A DNA stretch of 5,425 bases, taken from Thermoflexales bacterium (lineage in GTDB: Bacteria; Chloroflexota; Anaerolineae; Fen-1058). Every line of letters starts with the position of its first letter. The first letter of the stretch is position 1. The notes under the pieces are model-generated. The model was not told where the DNA came from, did no database searches, and saw only the letters and a program-made list of their open reading frames with translations. Shown here piece after piece: positions 1-5,425 of the stretch. Both the position numbers and the translations under genes were made by a program. The DNA lies in assembly GCA_030834835.1 (NCBI GenBank), contig JAUQXD010000499.1, positions 1-5,425 on the forward strand, read 5' to 3'.

Positions 1-672
1 TGAGCCGGCGGCAAAGACCTTAATCACTTCGTTTTGCCGCACGCCGAACGAGCCGACCGCGTTGATGCTCTTGGCATTCACACGTTTGGCCTCGTTCGTC
101 GCCCGGGCGATTTGAATCTCAGACTTGAAGCGCGCCGCCGTTTGCACAAACAGGGCGGCCGGTCGCGCATGCAGACCCAATCGGTTTTCGATCTTAATCT
201 GAACCGTCTGCGCCCCGGTCAAATCGACGGGCGCGGTTGAAGTAACGATTGCCTGTTGAATGTGACTCAGGCCTTCGGCCTTGGACGCCAACGCGCCCAT
301 CGCTTCGGCCGCCACTTGCTGCAGCGTGCCGCCCAGGCTGGCCTGCACGGCGGCCGCGATCGAGCCTTCGATCATCGGGGCGGCGCATAGCAGCACGTTG
401 TGGCGCTGACTTTCAGGCATGAACTCCAGCGCCATTTCCGCGCTCAGGATGGCGCTGCCCAGATCCATCAACACCAGCACGCCATCTTCGCTATAGGCGG
501 CCTCAATGGCCCGATGGATTTTGTCGGCGTTCGTGCCCAGCGGGTGCAGCGGATCGCCGGTACCGGCAGCGGTGGCAATGACGACGCGCGATTGCTGCGT
601 CATGGCGCGGGCCAGTTCGGCGACACCGGAGACCAGCGACGGGCTATGCGAGACAAGGACGAGATTGACCAT
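1..672 (-). CDS. dhaM: DhaM: PTS phosphoryl-donor subunit of dihydroxyacetone kinase, EIIA-HPr fusion (3' end off window)
   Basis: Only 224 residues are visible; the frame is still open at the left edge. Residues 1-~130 look like the EIIA-type domain of DhaM: MVNLVLVSHS at the N-terminus puts the phosphorylatable histidine at H9, followed by ATAAGTGDPLHPLGTNADKI (about 33-52) and VLMDLGSA (about 67-74). Residues ~155-224 are an HPr domain with the active-site motif GLHARPA (H168) and KSINAV, whose S202 sits where HPr of Gram-positive bacteria has Ser46. In the known family, phosphate passes from HPr to the EIIA domain and then to ADP bound on DhaL, which with DhaK converts dihydroxyacetone to dihydroxyacetone phosphate in the cytoplasm. 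E. coli DhaM has an additional partial EI domain after HPr; whether this one does cannot be seen. The ATG at 672 is chosen because it places the histidine at position 9 as in DhaM; no clear Shine-Dalgarno precedes it. No dhaK or dhaL lies just upstream. Confidence 0.9.
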   Translation of the reverse strand, partial: MVNLVLVSHSPSLVSGVAELARAMTQQSRVVIATAAGTGDPLHPLGTNADKIHRAIEAAYSEDGVLVLMDLGSAILSAEMALEFMPESQRHNVLLCAAPMIEGSIAAAVQASLGGTLQQVAAEAMGALASKAEGLSHIQQAIVTSTAPVDLTGAQTVQIKIENRLGLHARPAALFVQTAARFKSEIQIARATNEAKRVNAKSINAVGSFGVRQNEVIKVFAAGS

Positions 673-676
673 AGTT

Positions 677-704
677 ATCGTGACGAGTGACAAGTAATGA
701 GTAA
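677..704 (-). repeat. Degenerate heptamer array upstream of dhaM
   Basis: Read on the minus strand, four consecutive 7-bp units follow a TYACTYR pattern: TTACTCA and TTACTTG fit fully, TCACTCG fits, and the last unit (TCACGAT) is decayed. The array stops 4 bp before the dhaM ATG, where a ribosome binding site would be expected. It has the same period and copy number as the array between glpA and sdhB but a different unit. Function unknown; it may simply be repeat expansion in a spacer. Confidence 0.6.
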
Positions 705-737
705 AGAATCGATGTCATTCAGCGCATTGGGCGCGTT

Positions 738-761
738 ATTCCCGCACGCTTCGACGGGAAT
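738..761. repeat. Small inverted repeat (REP-like ATTCCCG/CGGGAAT)
   Basis: Arms ATTCCCG (738-744) and CGGGAAT (755-761) are perfect 7-bp complements around a 10-base loop. The core resembles the ATTCCC...GGGAAT palindromes that are dispersed in many bacterial genomes. It lies in the 118-bp spacer after the methyltransferase stop. There is no T-run on either side, so an intrinsic terminator is unlikely. The rest of 673-790, apart from the heptamer array, shows nothing I can identify. Confidence 0.5.
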
Positions 762-790
762 CCAACGGCCTGATGGCACAAGTTGCGCGA

Positions 791-1360
791 TCAGCCCGGC
801 AAACAATGCGGACAGTTCATCACTTCGACAACTTCGTTGAGAACTTGATCGGTCACTTGCTGCGGCTCGCCGGGCGTGAAACCGGTCGCGCCGCACTGGC
901 AGGCAAACCAGCCAACCCGCTGTGGATCGTAAGCCACTCCCGCACTGGCGCGGAGATCGATCTCTTCCACGCCCATTTTCCAGCGGGCATTGGTGATCAA
1001 CCGCCGGCAGCCCATGGCCTTCAAGCGCGCTACATATTCGGCGAAATGTTCGGGCGTACAGTGACGCATCAACAATACGCCGACCGTGACATCACCGGGC
1101 ATCGGCCACTGGCGCGCATCCGTGCAGACGGCCACGAGGTTTTCCGGCCGGCCATAGCGATCGGCCCGCGCCAGCACTTCGGGGTTGCGTTCGATCGCAT
1201 ACACCCAGCTGGCGATGTTCGCGACACGGCTCGATAACCGTAAATCCCCCGCGCCAATATCGACAACCACATCAAATGGATAGATCCGCTCCACCACAAA
1301 CCGATAAGTGTCTTCATCGTAGGGCGCCCAGATCGCCTCCCAATCGATCGGTTCAGTCAT
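791..1360 (-). CDS. Small class I SAM-dependent methyltransferase-like protein with C-terminal cysteine pairs
   Basis: A 189-residue protein. VVVDIGAGDLRLSS (residues 31-44) is a good motif I of the Rossmann-fold SAM-dependent methyltransferases, and VYAIERNP (53-60) carries an acidic residue (E57) at the end of strand 2, where the ribose hydroxyls of SAM bind in this fold. D81 after AVCT and D90 before VTVGVLL fit later strands. No standard NPPY-type catalytic motif is present, so the substrate cannot be named. The C-terminal part has C154-x-C156 and C183-x-x-C186 (CPHC), which could form a zinc site. The start is the ATG at 1360 with AGGGG at 1366-1370, 5 bases upstream; this ATG overlaps the sdhD stop as ATGA, which suggests translational coupling. 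The same frame is open further upstream, but that part runs through sdhD. It could also be a degenerate or non-catalytic SAM-binding protein. Confidence 0.75.
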   Translation of the reverse strand: MTEPIDWEAIWAPYDEDTYRFVVERIYPFDVVVDIGAGDLRLSSRVANIASWVYAIERNPEVLARADRYGRPENLVAVCTDARQWPMPGDVTVGVLLMRHCTPEHFAEYVARLKAMGCRRLITNARWKMGVEEIDLRASAGVAYDPQRVGWFACQCGATGFTPGEPQQVTDQVLNEVVEVMNCPHCLPG

Positions 1361-1725
1361 GCGCGCCCCTGTGACACAATCGTCGCGCTGAGCCAGATAC
1401 CGTAGGCGATGGCCACCACACCGATGATTGTCAACGTCGTCGAGAGTTTGCGTTCGGTGGCGGGCTTCAGGCCCAGATCGAGCAAGATCGCGCGCACGCC
1501 CAACAGCGCGTGCCACGTCACGACGATGAGGAAAGCAATCTCCAGCAAGAACACAAACGGATTGGACAGATACTCCACAACCTGCTGATAGTTGCGCAGG
1601 CCGCCTTCGACGACGAAGTGCTGCACGAACATATGCAGGCCCAACAAAATCAGCAACAGGGCGCCGGTGAAGGCCTGTAAAATCCACGACCAACTGCTGG
1701 CGCGTTCGCGAACAGGTTTATTCAT
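1357..1725 (-). CDS. sdhD: Complex II-type membrane anchor subunit, SdhD-like
   Basis: A 122-residue protein with three predicted membrane helices at about 13-37, 55-80 and 95-117, the usual architecture of a succinate dehydrogenase/fumarate reductase anchor. WHALLGVRAILLD (71-83) matches the anchor pattern H-x(3)-G-x(n)-D around the haem-ligand histidine (H72; E. coli SdhD uses H71). A further histidine, H31, lies in helix 1. In the family this subunit holds haem b and the quinone site in the membrane together with SdhC. The start ATG is 8 bp after the sdhC stop, with AGGGGG (1730-1735) overlapping that stop. Its own TGA overlaps the methyltransferase ATG. The symbol describes the family; because the operon has GlpA instead of SdhA, the complex served may be a glycerol-3-phosphate dehydrogenase rather than a succinate dehydrogenase. 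Confidence 0.82.
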   Translation of the reverse strand: MNKPVRERASSWSWILQAFTGALLLILLGLHMFVQHFVVEGGLRNYQQVVEYLSNPFVFLLEIAFLIVVTWHALLGVRAILLDLGLKPATERKLSTTLTIIGVVAIAYGIWLSATIVSQGRA

Positions 1726-1733
1726 GTCGCCCC

Positions 1734-2135
1734 CTAATGCGTCTTTGTGAACACCGCTAAAGCGCTGAGCACGCTAAACACGATGGTCAACACCAGCCCG
1801 ATCCAGAGCATGACCTTCTGGCGCGGCACGCCGATGCCAAAGCCGATCAACGACAGGCGAATGCCGTTCAGGCTGTGCGCCAGAATGCCGATGATGAGCA
1901 CCACGTCCATGATCAAGATCAACGGTGATTTGGCAATGGCGACGAAGTTATCCCAGGCGGCCGGGCCAATCGCCAGCTGGCTGAGGATGCCCAGATGCAG
2001 GAAGAGATAGAGCACCAGGCCGAGCGCGCTCAGGCGCATGACCACGTAGGCCCAGAAGCCCACACGCTTGCCGCGCACGTTGAACCATTGCAACGGCTTG
2101 CGCTCGACAGGTTTAGGCTTAACGTCCACAGACAT
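1734..2135 (-). CDS. sdhC: Complex II-type cytochrome b anchor subunit, SdhC-like
   Basis: A 133-residue protein with a polar, basic N-terminus (about 1-24) and three predicted membrane helices at about 26-54, 70-93 and 107-129. Helix 1 has R34 and S36 in VVMRLSALGL, resembling the S-x-x-H-R-x-(S/T)-G quinone-region signature of SdhC in a degenerate form. HSLNGIRLSLIGFG (87-100) corresponds to the H-x(3)-GIRH signature, with H87 where E. coli SdhC has haem ligand H84; H47 near the end of helix 1 is a second candidate. The aspartate that usually follows GIRH-x(n) is not present. The start is the ATG at 2135, preceded by a strong GGAGGA. It lies between the iron-sulfur gene and the second anchor, the usual B-C-D order. 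As with sdhD, the symbol names the family and not a proven succinate activity. Confidence 0.85.
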   Translation of the reverse strand: MSVDVKPKPVERKPLQWFNVRGKRVGFWAYVVMRLSALGLVLYLFLHLGILSQLAIGPAAWDNFVAIAKSPLILIMDVVLIIGILAHSLNGIRLSLIGFGIGVPRQKVMLWIGLVLTIVFSVLSALAVFTKTH

Positions 2136-2140
2136 TCACA

Positions 2141-2146
2141 TCCTCC
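2141..2146 (-). promoter_or_regulatory. Strong Shine-Dalgarno of the sdhC-like gene
   Basis: Minus-strand GGAGGA ends 5 bases before the ATG at 2135. It is the best ribosome binding site in the window and fixes the sdhC start. It lies between the 27-bp palindrome and the gene, so the palindrome does not overlap it. Confidence 0.7.
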
Positions 2147-2161
2147 AGTAAATCTGACGCC

Positions 2162-2188
2162 GTAGCGCAAGTTGGCAACTTGCGTTAC
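2162..2188. repeat. 27-bp near-perfect palindrome between sdhB and sdhC
   Basis: Arms GTAGCGCAAGTT (2162-2173) and AACTTGCGTTAC (2177-2188) are complementary at 11 of 12 positions with a 3-base centre. The one mismatch would be a G-U pair in plus-strand RNA and an A-C mismatch in the minus-strand message. No T-run follows on the minus strand, so it is not a normal terminator. It resembles the short dispersed palindromes seen in intergenic DNA of some bacteria; it might also protect mRNA ends or bind a protein. It fills almost half of the 57-bp spacer. Confidence 0.65.
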
Positions 2189-2192
2189 ACCA

Positions 2193-2912
2193 TTAGTTCT
2201 TGCCGAACAGCCGCCCGATCTTGCGCGCCGCGACCTTGCCCTTAAGGCGCATGATGGCTGCGCCCGGATCGACTTCATACGGGCAGGCTTCGGTGCATTC
2301 AAACGACGAGTGGCAGCGCCACAGGCCGTGCTCGTCGTCGATCAAGTTGTAGATGTAGTCGTAATCGACGCCGCGCGGTTCATTCAACAGCCGTTCAGCC
2401 GCCGCCAACCCCATCGGGCCTAAGAATTGCGGATCGGTCGCCATCACCGGGCAAGCCGATAGACACAAGCCGCATTCCAGGCAATTCTCAAACCGACCGA
2501 AATCGGGCAGCCCTTCGGGGAGGACATACTTGCCATCGGACCGCAGCGATTCGGCGTGGCGGATGATGGGCATGCCGACGAGCGTCATGCGTTGATAGAT
2601 CGGGCTGGCATCCACGGCAATGTCCGTGATGACGGGAAAGTTGCGCATGGGATCGATCTTGATCGTCGCGCCTTCGCCGTAATCCTTGACGGGCGTAACG
2701 CATGGCAGCTTCTCCACGTCGTTGACCAGCAGCCCGCACGATCCGCACGAGGCATGATGACATGCATGGCGGAACATGACAGTCTTATCCGCAGCCCACG
2801 CCTGCTCGACCGCGTCGAGCACGTTGCCCTCATCCGGCACTTCCACCGGAAAGGTGTCGTAATGCGGTTCGCTGCCCGGCTTGTAGCGATAGAGTTTGAC
2901 AGTGAGTTTCAT
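2193..2912 (-). CDS. sdhB: Complex II-type iron-sulfur subunit, SdhB/FrdB-like
   Basis: A 239-residue protein, the usual SdhB length. The N-terminal plant-type ferredoxin domain has C51-x4-C56-GS-C59 and C71 for the [2Fe-2S] cluster. The C-terminal domain has C144-LE-C147-GL-C150-LSA-C154-P and C200-x5-C206-x3-C210-P. By analogy with E. coli SdhB, C144/C147/C150/C210 hold the [4Fe-4S] and C154/C200/C206 the [3Fe-4S] cluster. H201 matches the conserved histidine near the quinone site, but the tryptophans after the CP of E. coli SdhB are absent. The family passes electrons from a flavoprotein to membrane quinone. Here the flavoprotein directly upstream is GlpA, not SdhA. The ATG at 2912 is chosen because MKLTVKLYRY starts the family's first strand; a GTG 48 bp upstream would only add residues translated from the repeat array. 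The ribosome binding site is weak (AGAGA, 2921-2925). Family assignment is firm; the partner is inferred. Confidence 0.93.
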   Translation of the reverse strand: MKLTVKLYRYKPGSEPHYDTFPVEVPDEGNVLDAVEQAWAADKTVMFRHACHHASCGSCGLLVNDVEKLPCVTPVKDYGEGATIKIDPMRNFPVITDIAVDASPIYQRMTLVGMPIIRHAESLRSDGKYVLPEGLPDFGRFENCLECGLCLSACPVMATDPQFLGPMGLAAAERLLNEPRGVDYDYIYNLIDDEHGLWRCHSSFECTEACPYEVDPGAAIMRLKGKVAARKIGRLFGKN

Positions 2913-2923
2913 GTGACACGTCT

Positions 2924-2988
2924 CTAATGCGTGATGCGTAGTGCGTACTGCGTAATCCACTTCTTACGCAGTACAGATTACGCATTAG
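2924..2988. repeat. Two-step inverted repeat spanning the glpA-sdhB junction
   Basis: Outer arms 2924-2935 and 2977-2988 match at 11 of 12 positions (CTAATGCGT against ACGCATTAG is the perfect outer part). Inner arms GTACTGCGTAA (2945-2955) and TTACGCAGTAC (2964-2974) are perfect 11-bp complements around an 8-base loop. An asymmetric internal loop (9 and 2 bases) separates the two stems. The glpA stop codon (2985-2987) lies inside the right outer arm, and the left outer arm touches the weak ribosome binding site of sdhB. A message folded this way could reduce sdhB initiation or protect the glpA 3' end; there is no T-run, so termination is not indicated. Confidence 0.7.
2928..2955 (+). repeat. 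Four-copy heptamer array TGCGTRN
   Basis: Four head-to-tail 7-bp units all begin TGCGT; three of them continue with A and then a variable base. On the opposite strand of the right half of the spacer (2960s to 2984), further units of the same heptamer (TGCGTAA twice, with one decayed unit between) run in the other direction, which is what creates the large inverted repeat. Heptamer arrays of this kind are known as short tandemly repeated repetitive sequences in cyanobacteria; the comparison is only of form. Confidence 0.65.
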
Positions 2989-4148
2989 TTATTGTAGTAA
3001 GAACGATACGACTCCAGCACGTATTCTCTTGTGCGGCACTCTGCCTTGAGGCCCAGTTTGGCGCAGACCGTGTTGCTGACACTCTCGGCCATGCCGCGCG
3101 CCGTAGTGGTCTTGCCGCCCGAAATGGTGACGAAGTTTTCCACACCGTCGAATGTGTGATCGAAACTGGCAAAGGTGCGGCTGACTTCGCGCTCGTCGGA
3201 ACTCTTCTTGCCGATCAACGGGCGAGCCACAGCCATAACGCCGCGAATGGGATTGTGGCGCAGGGCGGGGATCATCTTCTCGCCGAACTCGATCATCTTG
3301 TCGACGTGTTCTTGCGGGATCACGATCGCATTGGCATCGTCCACTTTCCACGAGGTCGTGCCAATGATGGATGTTTGACGCTGCGGCACGACAATGTCGC
3401 CGTCGTGCGGCTTGTTCAGGCGGTTCACCACCATCTGATTGAGCCGTTTGGCGATCGAGACCATGACGCCCGCCGTCGGCAACACGGGCACATCAACGCC
3501 CGCCAGGGCCGCAATCTTGCCCGCCCACGGGCCGGTTGCGTTGACCACCAGATCCGCGCCGATTTCGCGCTCTTTGCCGGTGCGGTTGTCGCGCACCTTC
3601 ACGCCCGATACGGCGTTGCCCGACATCATCAAAGCGGTTACTTCGTGATACGGTAAAACAGTCGCGCCGTTCTTCTTCGCCGTCGCCAGAAACGACAGGC
3701 AGAACCGATAGGGATCGAAGACCCCATCGGGCACGTGAACGGCCGCGAGAATTTTCGGATTCAAATAGGGTTCAATTTCCAGCGCGCGCTTCACGGGAAT
3801 ATCGCGCGCCGGGATGTGGCTCTCTTCGCAGCCGGCCAGAAACGTTTCCTTGAAAGCCAGATCGGATTCATCGACGGCCACGAATAAGCCATCGTTGAGT
3901 TCCAGGCCGTCCAGCATGATCTTGCGCAAGATCATATTTTCTTCGATGCACTCCACCGCGCCTTCATGATCCGTCACCGCGTAACGGCCGCCGCTGTGCA
4001 GCAAACAGTGATTGCGCCCGGTCGTGCCGGAGGCGATCTCGCCGCGCTCGATCACGGTCACGTCGCAGCCGCGCAACATCAAATCGTGCGCGGTGGCCGT
4101 GCCCGTCGAGCCGGCGCCAATCACAATCACGTGGAATTTCTTAGCCAT
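2985..4148 (-). CDS. glpA: FAD-dependent glycerol-3-phosphate dehydrogenase, GlpA type, short form without C-terminal domain
   Basis: A 387-residue flavoprotein of the DAO/GlpA family, which oxidises sn-glycerol 3-phosphate to dihydroxyacetone phosphate. GAGSTG (11-16) and E34 after VTVI form the ADP-binding fold of FAD. GTTGRNHCLLHSGGRYAVTD (41-60) is the characteristic GlpA stretch. NATGPWAG (203-210), IGTTSWKVDD (262-271) and TISGGKTTTARGMAE (341-355) are the later FAD and substrate motifs, all close to the E. coli GlpA pattern. E. coli GlpA has 542 residues with a C-terminal [2Fe-2S] domain of the BFD type; this protein stops about 40 residues after the ISGGK motif and has no such domain. 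Neither glpB nor glpC is adjacent; an SdhB-type iron-sulfur gene follows after 72 bp. The ATG at 4148 has GGAG at 4157-4160, 8 bases upstream. It could alternatively be a GlpD-like or other DAO-family oxidase, but the RNHxLLHSGxRYAVTD stretch favours GlpA. Confidence 0.9.
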   Translation of the reverse strand: MAKKFHVIVIGAGSTGTATAHDLMLRGCDVTVIERGEIASGTTGRNHCLLHSGGRYAVTDHEGAVECIEENMILRKIMLDGLELNDGLFVAVDESDLAFKETFLAGCEESHIPARDIPVKRALEIEPYLNPKILAAVHVPDGVFDPYRFCLSFLATAKKNGATVLPYHEVTALMMSGNAVSGVKVRDNRTGKEREIGADLVVNATGPWAGKIAALAGVDVPVLPTAGVMVSIAKRLNQMVVNRLNKPHDGDIVVPQRQTSIIGTTSWKVDDANAIVIPQEHVDKMIEFGEKMIPALRHNPIRGVMAVARPLIGKKSSDEREVSRTFASFDHTFDGVENFVTISGGKTTTARGMAESVSNTVCAKLGLKAECRTREYVLESYRSYYNN

Positions 4149-4156
4149 AACACAGA

Positions 4157-4182
4157 CTCCGGTTGAGATTCAAGTTCTCAAC
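4157..4182 (-). promoter_or_regulatory. glpA ribosome binding site with adjoining 7-bp inverted repeat
   Basis: GGAG (4157-4160, minus strand) is the glpA Shine-Dalgarno. Immediately upstream, GTTGAGA (4162-4168) and TCTCAAC (4176-4182) are perfect complements with a 7-base centre. This could be an operator half-site pair or a small hairpin next to the ribosome binding site. No convincing -35/-10 pair was found in the spacer, so a separate glpA promoter is not claimed. Confidence 0.35.
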
Positions 4183-4216
4183 ACGCCTGACAGCTTCACT
4201 CACTACGTGCAAGCAA

Positions 4217-4258
4217 CCGCCGGCTCCAGCCGGGTTGAAGCCTCGCTGAAGCCGGCGG
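4217..4258 (-). repeat. GC-rich hairpin in the glpK-glpA spacer
   Basis: Arms CCGCCGGCTCCAGC (4217-4230) and GCTGAAGCCGGCGG (4245-4258) match at 13 of 14 positions with a 14-base loop. The single difference is a G-U pair in minus-strand RNA but a C-A mismatch in plus-strand RNA, so the fold is better in the operon transcript. No T-run follows it. It may be a dispersed palindromic element or an mRNA-stabilising or attenuating hairpin. Confidence 0.6.
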
Positions 4259-4270
4259 ACAAACCCAATC

Positions 4271-4301
4271 GATGTCCGAAGTCTCAACAACTTCGGACAT
4301 C
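4271..4301 (-). repeat. Perfect 12-bp hairpin just after glpK
   Basis: GATGTCCGAAGT (4271-4282) and ACTTCGGACATC (4290-4301) are perfect complements around a 7-base loop. It starts 8 bases after the glpK stop codon, where a terminator would lie, but the bases that follow on the minus strand (GATTGGGTTTG) are only weakly T-rich. Partial termination or 3'-end protection of glpK mRNA, lowering expression of the genes behind it, is possible. The AAGT/ACTT core is also found in the 27-bp palindrome at 2162-2188. Confidence 0.6.
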
Positions 4302-4309
4302 ACGTTCAA

Positions 4310-5425
<1,116 letters not shown>

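Noticed and set aside
773..1237. Plus-strand open frame of 154 codons
   Set aside because: Antisense to the methyltransferase, whose motif I and ATGA coupling are far better support for coding on the minus strand.
1361..1693. Upstream extension of the methyltransferase to a 300-residue protein
   Set aside because: The extra 111 residues are arginine-rich out-of-frame translation of sdhD; the ATG at 1360 has a good ribosome binding site and starts just before the domain.
2913..2960. N-terminal extension of the sdhB-like protein from a GTG at 2960
   Set aside because: The added 16 residues come from the heptamer array and the SdhB domain begins at MKLTVKLYRY.
2924..2988. CRISPR array
   Set aside because: Units are 7 bp with no spacers of constant length.
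2931..3656. Plus-strand open frame of 241 codons
   Set aside because: It lies wholly antisense to glpA and the repeat spacer, shows no recognisable motif, and is expected from the high-GC codon use of the real gene.
4271..4301. Intrinsic terminator after glpK
   Set aside because: The stem is strong but no run of T follows on the minus strand, and same-strand genes of the same pathway continue; recorded as a hairpin only.

Overview
The window is a single-direction gene cluster: every supported gene is on the minus strand, so transcription runs from the right edge to the left edge. In that order the genes are glycerol kinase (glpK, 5' end outside the window), an FAD-dependent glycerol-3-phosphate dehydrogenase of the GlpA type, a complex II-type iron-sulfur protein (SdhB-like), two small three-helix membrane anchors (SdhC-like and SdhD-like), a small class I methyltransferase-like protein, and DhaM, the PTS phosphoryl-donor subunit of dihydroxyacetone kinase fused to an HPr domain (3' end outside the window). 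The long plus-strand open frames are antisense shadows of these genes.

The theme is glycerol and dihydroxyacetone entry into glycolysis. GlpK makes glycerol 3-phosphate, the GlpA protein oxidises it to dihydroxyacetone phosphate, and DhaM is the phosphoryl donor for a DhaK/DhaL pair that makes dihydroxyacetone phosphate from dihydroxyacetone. The most interesting point is the electron path. No glpB, glpC or sdhA is visible, and the GlpA protein ends right after its FAD-dependent catalytic region, without the C-terminal extension of the E. coli protein. It is followed by a complete SdhB-SdhC-SdhD set in the order flavoprotein, iron-sulfur protein, anchor, anchor, as in an sdhABCD operon with GlpA in the place of SdhA. 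I infer a complex II-like, membrane-bound glycerol-3-phosphate:quinone oxidoreductase. This is a hypothesis from gene order and domain content, not proof.

Region by region (minus-strand order): 5425-4310 glpK; 4309-4149 spacer with two strong hairpins and a small inverted repeat next to the glpA ribosome binding site; 4148-2985 glpA; 2984-2913 spacer made almost wholly of heptamer repeats folded into a large inverted repeat; 2912-2193 sdhB-like; 2192-2136 spacer with a near-perfect 27-bp palindrome; 2135-1734 sdhC-like; 1725-1357 sdhD-like; 1360-791 methyltransferase, overlapping sdhD by ATGA; 790-673 spacer with a REP-like hairpin and a second heptamer array; 672-1 dhaM. No gene-free stretch exceeds 300 bases, and no RNA gene, CRISPR array, transposase or convincing intrinsic terminator was seen.

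The organism is a bacterium with fairly high GC content. The gene set, the two-anchor complex II with four candidate haem histidines, and the style of the intergenic palindromes and heptamer arrays would fit a Chloroflexota (Anaerolineae-like) genome. That assignment is an impression from memory and is weak.
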